Of a stretch of DNA of 16,644 bases, positions 16,443-16,644 are shown in pieces; position 1 is the stretch's first letter; every line of letters starts with the position of its first letter. Source of the stretch: a bacterium (GTDB lineage Bacteria > JAHJDO01); assembly GCA_030652805.1 (NCBI GenBank), contig JAUSPT010000069.1, positions 1-16,644 of the forward strand, in the 5' to 3' direction. The notes under the pieces were generated by a model. The model had not been told where the DNA came from. It saw only the letters and a list, made by a program, of their open reading frames with translations, and ran no database searches. The translations under genes were made by a program, and so were the position numbers.

Positions 16443-16644
16443 CTATTTTCTCAAAATAAGTGATTCAATAAGGTGTAGCATATATGAGGTTAGATGTCTA
16501 TGCAATGTGCTGGCTGGGCACATAGGTAACACTTTTTGTTTAAGATTCTCATTGTGATTCTCAATATATCTCATGGGTGTTAAATAATCAAGCGCTTGAT
16601 GAGGGCGATTAAAATTGTACTCAATCAGCCAATTTGTTACAGCT
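16443..16644 (-). mobile_element. Transposase/integrase core C-terminus (partial, runs off window)
   Basis: Read on the - strand from 16643, the frame is open for about 66 codons to a TAG at 16445-16443. It contains WLIEYNFNRPHQALDYLTP, the strongly conserved end of rve/DDE integrase-core transposases (IS481/IS3-like). A tail with KVLPMCP follows. The N-terminal part lies right of the window, so intactness cannot be judged. No terminal inverted repeat is seen between the stop and the amidohydrolase 10 nt later. That is closer than expected for a complete insertion sequence. Confidence 0.85.

Overview
The window is a stretch of bacterial chromosome, AT-rich by eye and densely coded, with 17 complete or near-complete protein genes plus two gene remnants. 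The organism looks like a Gram-negative-type anaerobe. An LpxL/HtrB-like acyltransferase and a GlcNAc-type deacetylase point to an outer membrane with lipid A-like glycolipids. A two-gene homocysteine-forming sulfurtransferase with a 2x[4Fe-4S] subunit is typical of strict anaerobes. Gene style and the transposase tail would fit an uncultured lineage such as Omnitrophota or a relative, but I cannot fix the phylum from the sequence alone. No rRNA, tRNA or CRISPR array was seen.

Region 1 (1-7972) holds a factor-independent terminator for an off-window gene, then nine tightly packed + strand genes: tsaE, tsaB, malic enzyme, alr, a PIG-L deacetylase, a GlmU-C-like left-handed beta-helix transferase, a GT4 glycosyltransferase, an LpxL-like acyltransferase and a membrane-anchored alpha/beta hydrolase. 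Gaps run from -17 to +21 nt, so this is probably one operon. It joins tRNA t6A modification, pyruvate formation, D-alanine supply for peptidoglycan and what looks like a cell-envelope glycolipid cassette.

Region 2 (7973-12205) opens with a good sigma70-type promoter and carries gap-pgk-secG, the common glycolysis/secretion cluster but without tpiA. A stand-alone peptide-type ABC substrate-binding protein follows. A perfect terminator hairpin with a T8 tail lies inside the signal-peptide codons of that gene.

Region 3 (12214-13650, - strand) is thiE followed directly by a putative gluzincin metallopeptidase lipoprotein. It converges on the binding-protein gene.

Region 4 (13651-15540, + strand) has a short divergent intergenic region, then the HcyBio (DUF39) protein and its NIL-domain ferredoxin partner. 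Together these are the predicted L-aspartate-semialdehyde sulfurtransferase that makes homocysteine from sulfide. Immediately after lies the C-terminal remnant of an EamA/DMT permease.

Region 5 (15545-16644, - strand) has an amidohydrolase-2 family metal-dependent hydrolase. Its ribosome-binding site overlaps the stop codon of a transposase/integrase C-terminus that runs off the window. Regions 4 and 5 show signs of past rearrangement. No gap between recognised features exceeds 300 bases.
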